Shown here piece after piece: positions 23,467 through 30,451 of a DNA stretch of 57,967 nt; position 1 is the first letter of the stretch, and each line of letters starts with the position of its first letter. Source of the DNA: VRUE01 sp035605695 (GTDB lineage Bacteria; Actinomycetota; Thermoleophilia; Solirubrobacterales; 70-9); the NCBI GenBank assembly GCA_035605695.1, contig DATNGZ010000009.1, positions 1 to 57,967 on the forward strand, read 5' to 3'. Both the position numbers and the translations under genes were made by a program. The notes below the pieces were generated by a model. The model saw only the letters and a list, made by a program, of their open reading frames with translations. It ran no database searches and was not told where the DNA came from.

Positions 23467-24662
23467 AGATCGGAATTCCGGCCGAGATCAAGCCCGACGA
23501 GTACCGGGTGGCGGTCACGCCGGCCGGCGTCCGCGAGATGGTCGAACACGGTCACGAGGTGCTGATCGAGGCTGGAGCGGGGGAGGGCAGCGCGATCTCC
23601 GACGCCGACTTCGAGGCGCAGGGCGCCCGCGTTCTCTTCGACGCCCCCGCGGTCTTCGCCAACGCCGAGATGGTGATGAAGGTGAAGGAGCCCCAGCCGG
23701 TCGAGGTCGAGATGCTGCGCTCCGGCCAGCTCCTCTTCACCTACCTCCACCTTGCCCCCGATCCCGATCTGACCCGCGGTCTCTGCGATTCCGGCGCGAC
23801 CTGCATCGCCTATGAGACGGTCGAGGACGCCCGCGGCCGGTTGCCGCTGTTGGCGCCGATGAGCGAGATCGCCGGCAAGATCGCCACCCAGGCCGGCGCT
23901 TTCATGTTGGAGAAGCCGCTCGGCGGGCGCGGAATCTTGCTCGGTGGTGTGCCCGGCGTCGCCGCCGCCAATGTGATGGTGATTGGCGGCGGTGTCGTCG
24001 GCATGAACGCCGCTTTCATCGCGATCGGCATGGAGGCCGACGTCTTCGTCTTCGACAAGTCGATCGACCGGCTGCGCGAGCTCGAGACCGCCTTCGCCGG
24101 CCGCTGCTCGACCGTGTTCTCGACCACGCTGGCGGTCGAGGAGATGCTGCCCCGCGCCGACCTGGTGATCGGCGCCGTCCTCGTCCATGGCGCCCGCGCG
24201 CCTTTTGTCGTCCGCCGCGAGCAGCTGGCGCTGATGAAGCCCGGCGCGGTGCTGGTCGACGTCGCGATCGACCAGGGCGGCTGCTTTGAGACCTCGCGCC
24301 CGACCACCCACAAGGACCCGACCTTCGAAGTCGACGGGATCACCCACTACTGCGTCGCCAACATGCCCGGCGCGGTGCCGATCACCTCGACCCACGCGCT
24401 CACCAACGCGACCCTGCCCTACGCGCTCGCCCTCGCCGACGAGGGAGTCGCCGGAGCGATCCAGCGCGACCCGGGGCTGCGACCCGGTGTAAACGTCGCC
24501 GCGGGAGTAGTCACCCACCCGGCAGTAGCCGAAGGCGTAGAAATGCACTGCGTCCCAATAGAGCAGGCGCTAGAACTGGAAACCCCCGCCGACGGGCCTG
24601 AAACGGGACATATGGACACGTTTGAGGCCCGTCGGCCCCAACCTGCGGAGGCGAGTGACTGA
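23463..24662 (+). CDS. ald: alanine dehydrogenase
   Basis: The protein has 399 residues. Family features include MKIGIPAEIKPDEYRVAVTP with the substrate Arg, MVMKVKEPQPVE with the catalytic Lys, LFTYLHLAPDP with the catalytic His, and an NAD-binding Rossmann motif NVMVIGGGVVGMNAAFIAIG. The C-terminal domain has HYCVANMPGAVPITSTHALT. It catalyses L-alanine + NAD+ + H2O to pyruvate + NH3 + NADH, which would regenerate the acceptor for the upstream transaminase. The ATG overlaps the PucR stop. The last 25 residues differ from normal Ald ends because an inverted-repeat element (24588-24636) lies inside the reading frame. Confidence 0.9.
   Translation: MKIGIPAEIKPDEYRVAVTPAGVREMVEHGHEVLIEAGAGEGSAISDADFEAQGARVLFDAPAVFANAEMVMKVKEPQPVEVEMLRSGQLLFTYLHLAPDPDLTRGLCDSGATCIAYETVEDARGRLPLLAPMSEIAGKIATQAGAFMLEKPLGGRGILLGGVPGVAAANVMVIGGGVVGMNAAFIAIGMEADVFVFDKSIDRLRELETAFAGRCSTVFSTTLAVEEMLPRADLVIGAVLVHGARAPFVVRREQLALMKPGAVLVDVAIDQGGCFETSRPTTHKDPTFEVDGITHYCVANMPGAVPITSTHALTNATLPYALALADEGVAGAIQRDPGLRPGVNVAAGVVTHPAVAEGVEMHCVPIEQALELETPADGPETGHMDTFEARRPQPAEASD
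24588..24636. repeat. inverted repeat inside the 3' end of ald (element H)
   Basis: The 18-bp arms 24588-24605 and 24619-24636 pair with one mismatch around a 13-nt loop containing CATATG. The innermost bases AAACG/CGTTT resemble the closing pairs of elements A-C. It is translated as the tail of alanine dehydrogenase. Confidence 0.75.
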
Positions 24663-26104
24663 TGGCTACGGCGGAGAAGACGAAGCTGAGGAACTTCATT
24701 GGTGGCGAGGCTGTCGATCCTGCCGAGGGCGGTTATGAGGACGTGGTCAATCCTGCCACCGGCTCGGCGATCGCCTCAGCGCCGCTCTCGACCAAGCCCG
24801 ACGTTGACGCCGCGGTCGCCGCGGCTAAGGGCGCCTTCCCGGCCTGGGCGGCGACGCCCCCCGGCGAACGGGCGCGGGCGCTGCTGCGGATGGCCGATCT
24901 GATCGAGGAGCGCGGCGAGCAGATCGCCGACCTCGAAGCCGCCGACGCGGGCAAGCCGCGCAGCGCCGTGGTCGAGGACGAAATCGGTGTGATGGCCGAC
25001 CAGCTGCGCTTCTTTGCCGGCGCCGCCCGGACGATGGAGGGGCGCGCCGCCGGTGAGTACATGGAGGGCCACACCTCCTTCATCCGCCGCGAGCCGATCG
25101 GTGTGGTCGGCCAGATCACGCCCTGGAATTACCCGCTGATGATGGCGATCTGGAAGATCGGTCCGGCGCTCGCCTCCGGCAACACGGTTGTGCTGAAGCC
25201 GGCCGAGACGACGCCACTGGCCACGCTGACTTTTGCCGAGTGGTGCGCCGAGATCCTGCCGGCCGGTGTCTTCAACGCGATCGGCGGCCACGGCGAGCCG
25301 ACCGGCGCCGCGCTCGTCACCCACCCCGACGTCGGCATGGTCTGCCTGACCGGCTCGCCGCCGACCGGCAAGTGGATCGCCAAGGCCGCGGCAGACACGC
25401 TGAAGCGGGTCCACCTCGAGCTCGGTGGCAAGGCGCCGGTGGTGATCTTCGACGACGCCGACATGGAGGCGGCGATGGAGACGATCGCCGGCACCGGCTA
25501 CTACAACGCCGGCCAGGACTGCACGGCCGCCACCCGCGTGCTCGCTGCCAAGGGCGTCTACGACGACGTCGTCAGCGGCCTCTCCGGCGAAGCCAAGGGA
25601 TTGGTCCTCGGCGACACGATGTCCGCCGAGACCACCCTCGGGCCGCTCAACTCCGCCCGCCAGCGGGAGCGGGTCGAGGGCTTCCTCGAGCGCAAGCCCG
25701 GCAATGCCGAGATCGTCACCGGCGGCGTCCAACCCGACCTGCCGGGCTTCTTCCTCGAGCCGGCCGTCGTCGCCGGCCTCGAGCAGGGCGACGAGATGAT
25801 CCAGGACGAGATCTTCGGCCCGGTGATCACGGTGCAGCCCTTCGACGATGAGGCGAAGGCGATCGAGTGGGCCAATGGCACTCGCTACGGGCTCGCCTCC
25901 TCGGTCTGGACGCGAGACGTCGGCCGCGCAATGCGGGTCGCCAACGCGCTCGAGTTCGGCTGCGTCTGGATCAACGACCACATCCCACTCGTCTCCGAGA
26001 TGCCCCACGGCGGCTTCAAGCAGTCCGGCTACGGCAAGGATCTATCCGTCTACGCACTCGAGGATTACACCGAGATCAAGCATGTAATGATCAACCTCGA
26101 ATGA
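24662..26104 (+). CDS. NAD(P)-dependent aldehyde dehydrogenase (aminobutyraldehyde/betaine-aldehyde type)
   Basis: The protein has 480 residues. ALDH landmarks are GVVGQITPWNYPLMMAIWKI (the substrate channel, with N-W), NTVVLKPAETTPLA with the cofactor Lys, VCLTGSPPTGKWIAKAA, the general base in VHLELGGKAPVVIFDDAD, and the nucleophile in YYNAGQDCTAATRVLA. It resembles PatD/PuuC-type enzymes that oxidise 4-aminobutanal to GABA. Its ATG overlaps the ald stop (TGATG), so it is coupled. It would remove the aldehyde made by the transaminase. The exact aldehyde is inferred. Confidence 0.85.
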   Translation: MATAEKTKLRNFIGGEAVDPAEGGYEDVVNPATGSAIASAPLSTKPDVDAAVAAAKGAFPAWAATPPGERARALLRMADLIEERGEQIADLEAADAGKPRSAVVEDEIGVMADQLRFFAGAARTMEGRAAGEYMEGHTSFIRREPIGVVGQITPWNYPLMMAIWKIGPALASGNTVVLKPAETTPLATLTFAEWCAEILPAGVFNAIGGHGEPTGAALVTHPDVGMVCLTGSPPTGKWIAKAAADTLKRVHLELGGKAPVVIFDDADMEAAMETIAGTGYYNAGQDCTAATRVLAAKGVYDDVVSGLSGEAKGLVLGDTMSAETTLGPLNSARQRERVEGFLERKPGNAEIVTGGVQPDLPGFFLEPAVVAGLEQGDEMIQDEIFGPVITVQPFDDEAKAIEWANGTRYGLASSVWTRDVGRAMRVANALEFGCVWINDHIPLVSEMPHGGFKQSGYGKDLSVYALEDYTEIKHVMINLE

Positions 26105-27810
26105 GGCTTGCCATCGCAGGGGTGGTGGTCGCCGCGCTGGTGTTTGCCGCCGCCGCTCCCGCCGCCGAAGAAGAAGACCCCCGCTGCCATGGGCGGCGGG
26201 CGAAGATCGTTGGCACCGAAGCCGATGACGTCTTGCGGGGAACGCCCGGGCGCGACGTGATCTGGGGGGCCGGTGGCGACGACACGATCCTCGGCAGTCT
26301 CGGCAACGACCTGCTCTGCGGGGGACCGGGGACCGACCTGATCCATGGCGGTCGCGGCAACGACCTCGCTGACGGTGGCGCCGGTGACGACGACCGGGTG
26401 ATCGGCGACCTCGGCGACGACAAGCTGCTCGGCGGTAGCGGCAGCGCCGACGAAGTCGCCGGCAGTCTCGGTATTGACACGCTCAGCGGCGGCCCCGGCG
26501 ACCTCGACTTCGTCCACGGCGACTACGGCTACGACCGCATGGACGGTGGCCCCGGCCAGGGCGATATCGCCTCCTTCGCCACCGATGTCGGAGCTGGGCG
26601 CGACGGTGGTGTCAAGGTCTCGCTCGCCAAGCACCGCGCAAAGGGGGACGGCCACGACCGTCTCTTTCGCTTCGAGAGCCTCGAAGGGTCGGCCTTCGAG
26701 GACATCCTCGTCGGCAATGGCCAGGGGAACGTCATCGACGGCGGCCCGGGCAACGACGTCATTCGCGGCGGCGGCGGCAAGGATCGGCTGGTGGGCGGCC
26801 AGGGGACCGACCGCTGCAACGGTGCCAAAGGCAACACCGTCTCCTGCGGACCGGAAGCCAAGCTGAAGGCCTCCGCCTACGTCGAACTCGATCCGGTCTC
26901 GGGTGGGGGCGGAGGACTGGAGCTGGTCGGCGGCGGCGGTCATGACCGCTTCGTGATTGGCTTCAACGAAGAGTTTTCGAACTTCGGAGTGACCGCGGCG
27001 AAGGGAATCGCCATCGGCCCGGGCTGCGTGCGCAACAGCGCCGTGCAGGCAAGCTGCCCCACGGAAGGGCCGGCGCGCTGGGTGATGGCCGACCTTGGGC
27101 CGGGCAACGACAGCCTTACGGTCGAAGGCTCGCTGGCGGCCGCGCAGAACGTTCGCCTCGCCGGCGGGCTCGGTAACGACACGATTCGCGGCGGCGATGA
27201 GGATGACTTGATCGAGGCCGGATACGGCAGCGACCGCCTCTACGGCGGCGCTGGCGCCGACGGGCTGATCGGCAGCATGCCGGGGCCGACGTACCTCTAC
27301 GGCGGCGCCGACGGTGACCTGCTGGCGGCGGGCGGCGGCTGTGCCGGCGGCGCTTTGGTCGGCGGCGAGGGGCGCGACGACGCCTCCTTCGCCGAGACGC
27401 CGGCCCATCCCGGGGTCCTTCACATCTCCTTCCCCGCGCACGCTGCCTGGATCGACGCGATTCGCGGTTGCAAGAGGGTCCACCTCTCGCCGACTAACGA
27501 GGACATGGAGGGCTCTTTCGACTGGGACATCCTGGTTGGCGACGGTCGCCCCAACGCGATGCTGGGTCAGCCCGGCGCCGACCGCTTCTTCGGCGGCGGT
27601 GGCGACGACGTGATCGACGCCCGCGACGGCGATCGCGACTTCTCGATCCAATGCGGCCGCGGCCGCGTGCCGGAGAAAAAAGGGCAGCCAATCCACGGCA
27701 CACCGGCGGGGCGTGCCCTGACCGACGCCTTCGACCCGGCACCCGCCCTTTGCGCGATCGCCAAACACGGCAAGCCGGTCGACGGCCTCGGCAACGCGGC
27801 GAAGAACTAG
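26101..27810 (+). CDS. exported RTX-type calcium-binding repeat protein
   Basis: The protein has 569 residues. ATG 26101 overlaps the stop of the aldehyde dehydrogenase gene and opens a clean signal peptide (MRLAIAGVVVAALVFAAAAP, then AAEEED). At least four blocks of GGxGxD nonapeptides follow, for example GGPGTDLIHGGRGNDLADGG near residues 70-95, GGPGNDVIRGGGGKDRLVGG near 220, and GGLGNDTIRGGDEDDLIEAG near 360. Such repeats fold into calcium-bound parallel beta rolls in secreted proteins. No catalytic domain is visible between the repeats. Coupling to the amine operon is unexpected and may only reflect read-through. Confidence 0.75.
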   Translation: MRLAIAGVVVAALVFAAAAPAAEEEDPRCHGRRAKIVGTEADDVLRGTPGRDVIWGAGGDDTILGSLGNDLLCGGPGTDLIHGGRGNDLADGGAGDDDRVIGDLGDDKLLGGSGSADEVAGSLGIDTLSGGPGDLDFVHGDYGYDRMDGGPGQGDIASFATDVGAGRDGGVKVSLAKHRAKGDGHDRLFRFESLEGSAFEDILVGNGQGNVIDGGPGNDVIRGGGGKDRLVGGQGTDRCNGAKGNTVSCGPEAKLKASAYVELDPVSGGGGGLELVGGGGHDRFVIGFNEEFSNFGVTAAKGIAIGPGCVRNSAVQASCPTEGPARWVMADLGPGNDSLTVEGSLAAAQNVRLAGGLGNDTIRGGDEDDLIEAGYGSDRLYGGAGADGLIGSMPGPTYLYGGADGDLLAAGGGCAGGALVGGEGRDDASFAETPAHPGVLHISFPAHAAWIDAIRGCKRVHLSPTNEDMEGSFDWDILVGDGRPNAMLGQPGADRFFGGGGDDVIDARDGDRDFSIQCGRGRVPEKKGQPIHGTPAGRALTDAFDPAPALCAIAKHGKPVDGLGNAAKN

Positions 27811-27829
27811 GAGGGTCCAGCGGCCGGCG

Positions 27830-29140
27830 TCAGCGGCCGCGGCCGTCGCTGTTTGCCACCGCGCAGGCCTCCTCGGCGCCGATGAAGGGGGCGAGGGTGA
27901 CGTAGGTGGCGAGGGGGGCGATCTCCTGCATGCTCTCGGCGCCGCCGCGCTTGATCTGGTCGTAGATCATTGAGTAGATCGCGCCGCCGATCGCTTCGCC
28001 GGCGATTGGGCTGGCGTCGGGCTTGCGTTCGTAGCCTGGCACTAGCAGGGCCTCCATGCTCTCCATCACCCGGTCGCGCTGCTCCAGCGCCTTCTTGCCG
28101 GCGGCGTAGACGTCGATCGCTCCCAGGGTCGTGTACTCGGTCTCCGCCGCGCAGAAGGCGAACATCGAGCCGAAGGCGCCGCGCACCGCGTGCGGCCAGT
28201 CGGCTGCGCGGCGGAAGGCCGGCAGCGTCGTCGCCAGCATCTGGGCCGAGCCGCTGTCGACGGCGGCCAGCGTCGCCTCCTCCTTGTCGGCGAAGTTGGC
28301 GTAAAAGGTGGAGAGCGAGATCGAGGCGCGGGCGGCGATGTCCCCCACCGTCATCGCCGGGTAGCCCTTCTCAGCGACGACCGAGGCGAGTGCGCGCAGG
28401 ATCCGCTCGGCCTGGTCGTAGCCCTCGAGGAGGGTGCTCCTTACCGGGGGACGGTTGCGCGGGCGGCGCAGCGGCGCCGGCGGCGGCGGGTAGGAGAGGA
28501 CCCAGTCCCACATCTGCGGGATCAGCTCGAGCAGCTCGCCCTCTTCGTTTCGGTGGAGGTGGGTGTGGATCACCTTGCGCAGCCCGCCGATCGTCGCGCG
28601 CACGATCTCCGGCGGCATCTGCTCACGGCCCGGCGTCTCGTCGAGCGCCGCCGAGACGAAGTTCTGGCAGGCGTCGGTCGCGCGGTCGATCTGCTCGACC
28701 GCACGCGGGCCGGCGGCGAAGATCTCGACGAAGCAGAGGCGCGAGGCCGCCGGCTGTTCAACGATCTGGCGGACTAGGGCCTCGAGGGCGGCCCGGGCGC
28801 GCTGCTCCCCGCCGCCCTGGCGGTTGGCTGCGCCGATCGCGCCGATTGCCGGGCCGACGAACGCCTCGACCGCCGCTAGCAGGCAGTCCTGCTTGTCGCT
28901 GAAGTGCTCGTAGAAGGCGCTGCGCGAAACGCCGGAAAGCTCGAGCAGGTCCTCGACCCGGGTTCCCTCGTAGCCCTTCTCGGCGACGACCGCGACAAGC
29001 GCCGCGAACAGCCGCTCGCGCTGGTTGCGGGCGACCTCCCCGGCTGGCAGCCGCTGTCCGGGTCGCAACTTGCGATCGCGCAGCGTGTCGGCGTCCCCCC
29101 ACGGCGTCCTGACCATCTCGACCGGACGATAGCCGGCCAT
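27830..29140 (-). CDS. double TetR-family regulator (two complete TetR units in one chain)
   Basis: The protein has 436 residues, twice the usual TetR length. The first helix-turn-helix is LFAALVAVVAEKGYEGTRVE then DLLELSGVSRSAFYEHFSDK (about 44-83). The second is ILRALASVVAEKGYPAMTVG then DIAARASISLSTFYANFADK (about 248-287). Each is followed by its own all-helical ligand domain, joined by a proline-rich linker (YPPPPAPLRRPRNRPPV). TetR proteins normally act as dimers, so this chain may be a covalent pseudo-dimer that reads an asymmetric operator. The ATG at 29140 has GGAGGTAA upstream. Effector and targets unknown. Confidence 0.85.
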   Translation of the reverse strand: MAGYRPVEMVRTPWGDADTLRDRKLRPGQRLPAGEVARNQRERLFAALVAVVAEKGYEGTRVEDLLELSGVSRSAFYEHFSDKQDCLLAAVEAFVGPAIGAIGAANRQGGGEQRARAALEALVRQIVEQPAASRLCFVEIFAAGPRAVEQIDRATDACQNFVSAALDETPGREQMPPEIVRATIGGLRKVIHTHLHRNEEGELLELIPQMWDWVLSYPPPPAPLRRPRNRPPVRSTLLEGYDQAERILRALASVVAEKGYPAMTVGDIAARASISLSTFYANFADKEEATLAAVDSGSAQMLATTLPAFRRAADWPHAVRGAFGSMFAFCAAETEYTTLGAIDVYAAGKKALEQRDRVMESMEALLVPGYERKPDASPIAGEAIGGAIYSMIYDQIKRGGAESMQEIAPLATYVTLAPFIGAEEACAVANSDGRGR

Positions 29141-29339
29141 ATCGTTACCTCCGGGGTTGGTTGAGACTGCTTGGGCCGCAAGATGGTACGTCCGGTTCTC
29201 TTAGAACGCAAGTATCTCTAGGGGGAAGGAATACGTTTTCCCCGTTACAAAGCCGAACTACCGCGATCTCTGGCTCGGTCTTAACATTGAAAATCAGCGC
29301 CGAACTTGATTTTTGCGTATGGCTGTGTTCTTATACGGG

Positions 29340-29475
29340 GCAGGCCATCGATGCCGCAGCAAGAGCCGGTTCCCTGCCGGCATCCCTGCCGCCGGTCCCC
29401 CTGCCGGCGGAGAGCAGCGACAAACATGGACCCGGGCCCGGCGCCTCCCTCGCCGGCCCGGGCCGTTTGTCTCGT
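29340..29475 (+). ncRNA. candidate small RNA with three C-rich hairpin loops
   Basis: The 351-nt stretch 29141-29491 holds no gene before the small ORF. Its second half has three successive stems with pyrimidine loops. GCCGG/CCGGC (29365-29381) has loop TTCCCTG. CCGCCGG/CCGGCGG (29389-29410) has loop TCCCCCTG. A GC stem (29431-29462) has loop CCTCCCT, with GTTTGT after it as a terminator-like end. A promoter could be TTGATT (29306) with TTATAC (29331), although the 19-nt spacing is long. C-rich loops are the hallmark of actinobacterial 6C RNA, but I cannot confirm family membership. The first half shows no clear structure. Confidence 0.4.
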
Positions 29476-29491
29476 TGAATAGGCTTCGGCG

Positions 29492-29686
29492 ATGGCTCCG
29501 AGCCCGAGCGAGGACGAGGCCGCCGCGATCGCGGCGGCGATTGCGCGCTTCCGTGCGGAGACGGCTGCGGTGCCGGGCGGCGAGGCGGAGACGATTAGCG
29601 CGTGGCAGCGCGCCGCGCTGGTCGAAGGAGTCAGCGCGAAGGGCACTGTTGAGGACTCAGAAGGAGGAGGAAGATGGCCGTCGTGA
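29492..29686 (+). CDS. small acidic protein, acyl-CoA carboxylase epsilon-like
   Basis: The protein has 64 residues. It reads SEDEAAAIAAAIARFRAETA, then ISAWQRAALVEGV. This helix with repeated Ala-Ile followed by a W-x-R-A-A-L element resembles the small epsilon subunits or leader peptides seen with actinobacterial acyl-CoA carboxylases. The final codons run through the ribosome-binding site of the dodecin gene, overlapping its start by 13 bases. No carboxylase gene is adjacent; the nearest is at 37476. The assignment is weak. Confidence 0.4.
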   Translation: MAPSPSEDEAAAIAAAIARFRAETAAVPGGEAETISAWQRAALVEGVSAKGTVEDSEGGGRWPS

Positions 29687-29883
29687 AGATCATCGAGTTG
29701 GTGGGCAGCTCCAAAACGTCTACTGACGATGCGGCAAAGCAGGCGCTGAGTCAGGCGCAGGGGACGCTGCGCAACATTCGGGCGGTTGACATCGTCTCTA
29801 CTGGGATTCGGGGCGAGAATCTGGATGAGTACCGCGCTCATGTGCGGGTGGCGTTCCTGATCGAGGGAACGGATATCGACTAG
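29674..29883 (+). CDS. dodecin family flavin-binding protein
   Basis: The protein has 69 residues, the normal dodecin length. It reads AVVKIIELVGSSKTSTDDAA, then TLRNIRAVDIVSTGIRGENL and EYRAHVRVAFLIEG, the beta-alpha-beta-beta pattern of dodecins. These form dodecameric shells storing FMN, riboflavin or coenzyme A. GGAGGAGGAAG directly before the ATG is a very strong start signal. Inverted repeat B follows 15 nt after its stop. Confidence 0.85.
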   Translation: MAVVKIIELVGSSKTSTDDAAKQALSQAQGTLRNIRAVDIVSTGIRGENLDEYRAHVRVAFLIEGTDID

Positions 29884-29898
29884 CGGTTTCGGTTTGGG

Positions 29899-29976
29899 GA
29901 GAGGCGGGATGACCCCTCCCAAAACGAGCGGCAGGAGCCGCTCTTGAGTGTTTTGGGAGGGGTCATCCCGCCTCTC
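29899..29976. repeat. intergenic inverted-repeat element B (24-nt core family)
   Basis: Arms 29899-29925 and 29950-29976 are perfectly complementary (27 bp). The core 29926-29949 forms a 7-bp hairpin GAGCGGC/GCCGCTC with loop AGGA, followed by the unpaired TTGAGT. The core is identical to element C and 20/24 to element A, while the arms are unique to this locus. It lies between dodecin and rhodanese. Confidence 0.85.
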
Positions 29977-29991
29977 ACACGACGCGTTGGC

Positions 29992-29997
29992 TAGATT
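29992..29997 (+). promoter_or_regulatory. -10 box of a leaderless promoter (rhodanese)
   Basis: TAGATT is followed by exactly 7 bases and the ATG at 30005, with no ribosome-binding site between. This is the same geometry as at 16763 and 44991. Confidence 0.5.
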
Positions 29998-30004
29998 CCG
30001 TTCT

Positions 30005-30412
30005 ATGAGTGACGAGACGCCTGAGATTTCCGAGATTTCCCGCGCGGAAGCTCAAAAGCTTGTTGATGCGGGTGCGCAGCTTGTTGATGTGCGGGCTGAG
30101 CATGAGTGGGAGATGGGCAGGATTGAGGGCGCCAGGCATTTGCCGCTGGCCGAGCTTGCTGATCGGACTGATGAGATCGATAAGGGGCGGCCTGTTGTCT
30201 TTTATTGCCGCGGTGGCAATCGTTCGACGATGGCTACCGAAGCGCTTGCCGCTGAGGGCTACGACGCCAAGAAGCTGAGCGAGGGCATTGTGGGCTGGGC
30301 TGAGGCTGGCCTGCCGCTGGAGCCGGAGGGCGGTCAGGTTGCTGAGTCGGGTGAGGCGGCGGCGATCCTTCATGCGCGTAAAAAGCTGCCTCCAGAGCTG
30401 ACTAAGCCCTAA
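30005..30412 (+). CDS. rhodanese-domain sulfurtransferase
   Basis: The protein has 135 residues and one rhodanese domain. The start is ISRAEAQKLVDAGAQLVDVR then HEWEMGRIEGARHLPL, and the active-site loop VVFYCRGGNRSTMATEAL carries the sulfur-accepting Cys (CRxGxRS type). A C-terminal extension of about 30 residues ends in basic KKLPPELTKP. It lies 38 nt before the sulfite reductase gene, so a role in handling reduced sulfur is plausible. It appears to have its own leaderless promoter. Confidence 0.85.
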   Translation: MSDETPEISEISRAEAQKLVDAGAQLVDVRAEHEWEMGRIEGARHLPLAELADRTDEIDKGRPVVFYCRGGNRSTMATEALAAEGYDAKKLSEGIVGWAEAGLPLEPEGGQVAESGEAAAILHARKKLPPELTKP

Positions 30413-30425
30413 ATACCCTAATCCC

Positions 30426-30451
30426 TGTCAGGTTTTGCTATTTTCCTGACA
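30426..30451 (+). promoter_or_regulatory. leaderless promoter with overlapping inverted repeat (sulfite reductase)
   Basis: TGTCAGG (30426-30432) and CCTGACA (30445-30451) form a perfect 7-bp inverted repeat around TTTTGCTATTTT. The TATTTT at 30439-30444 is a -10 box six bases before the ATG at 30451. The repeat overlaps both promoter and start codon, a good place for a repressor of sulfur assimilation or an mRNA hairpin. Confidence 0.5.

Noticed and set aside
29140..29340. A riboswitch upstream of the small ORF and dodecin
   Set aside because: I found none of the conserved boxes of the TPP, FMN, SAM, glycine or cobalamin classes. Only the C-rich hairpins further downstream are noteworthy.
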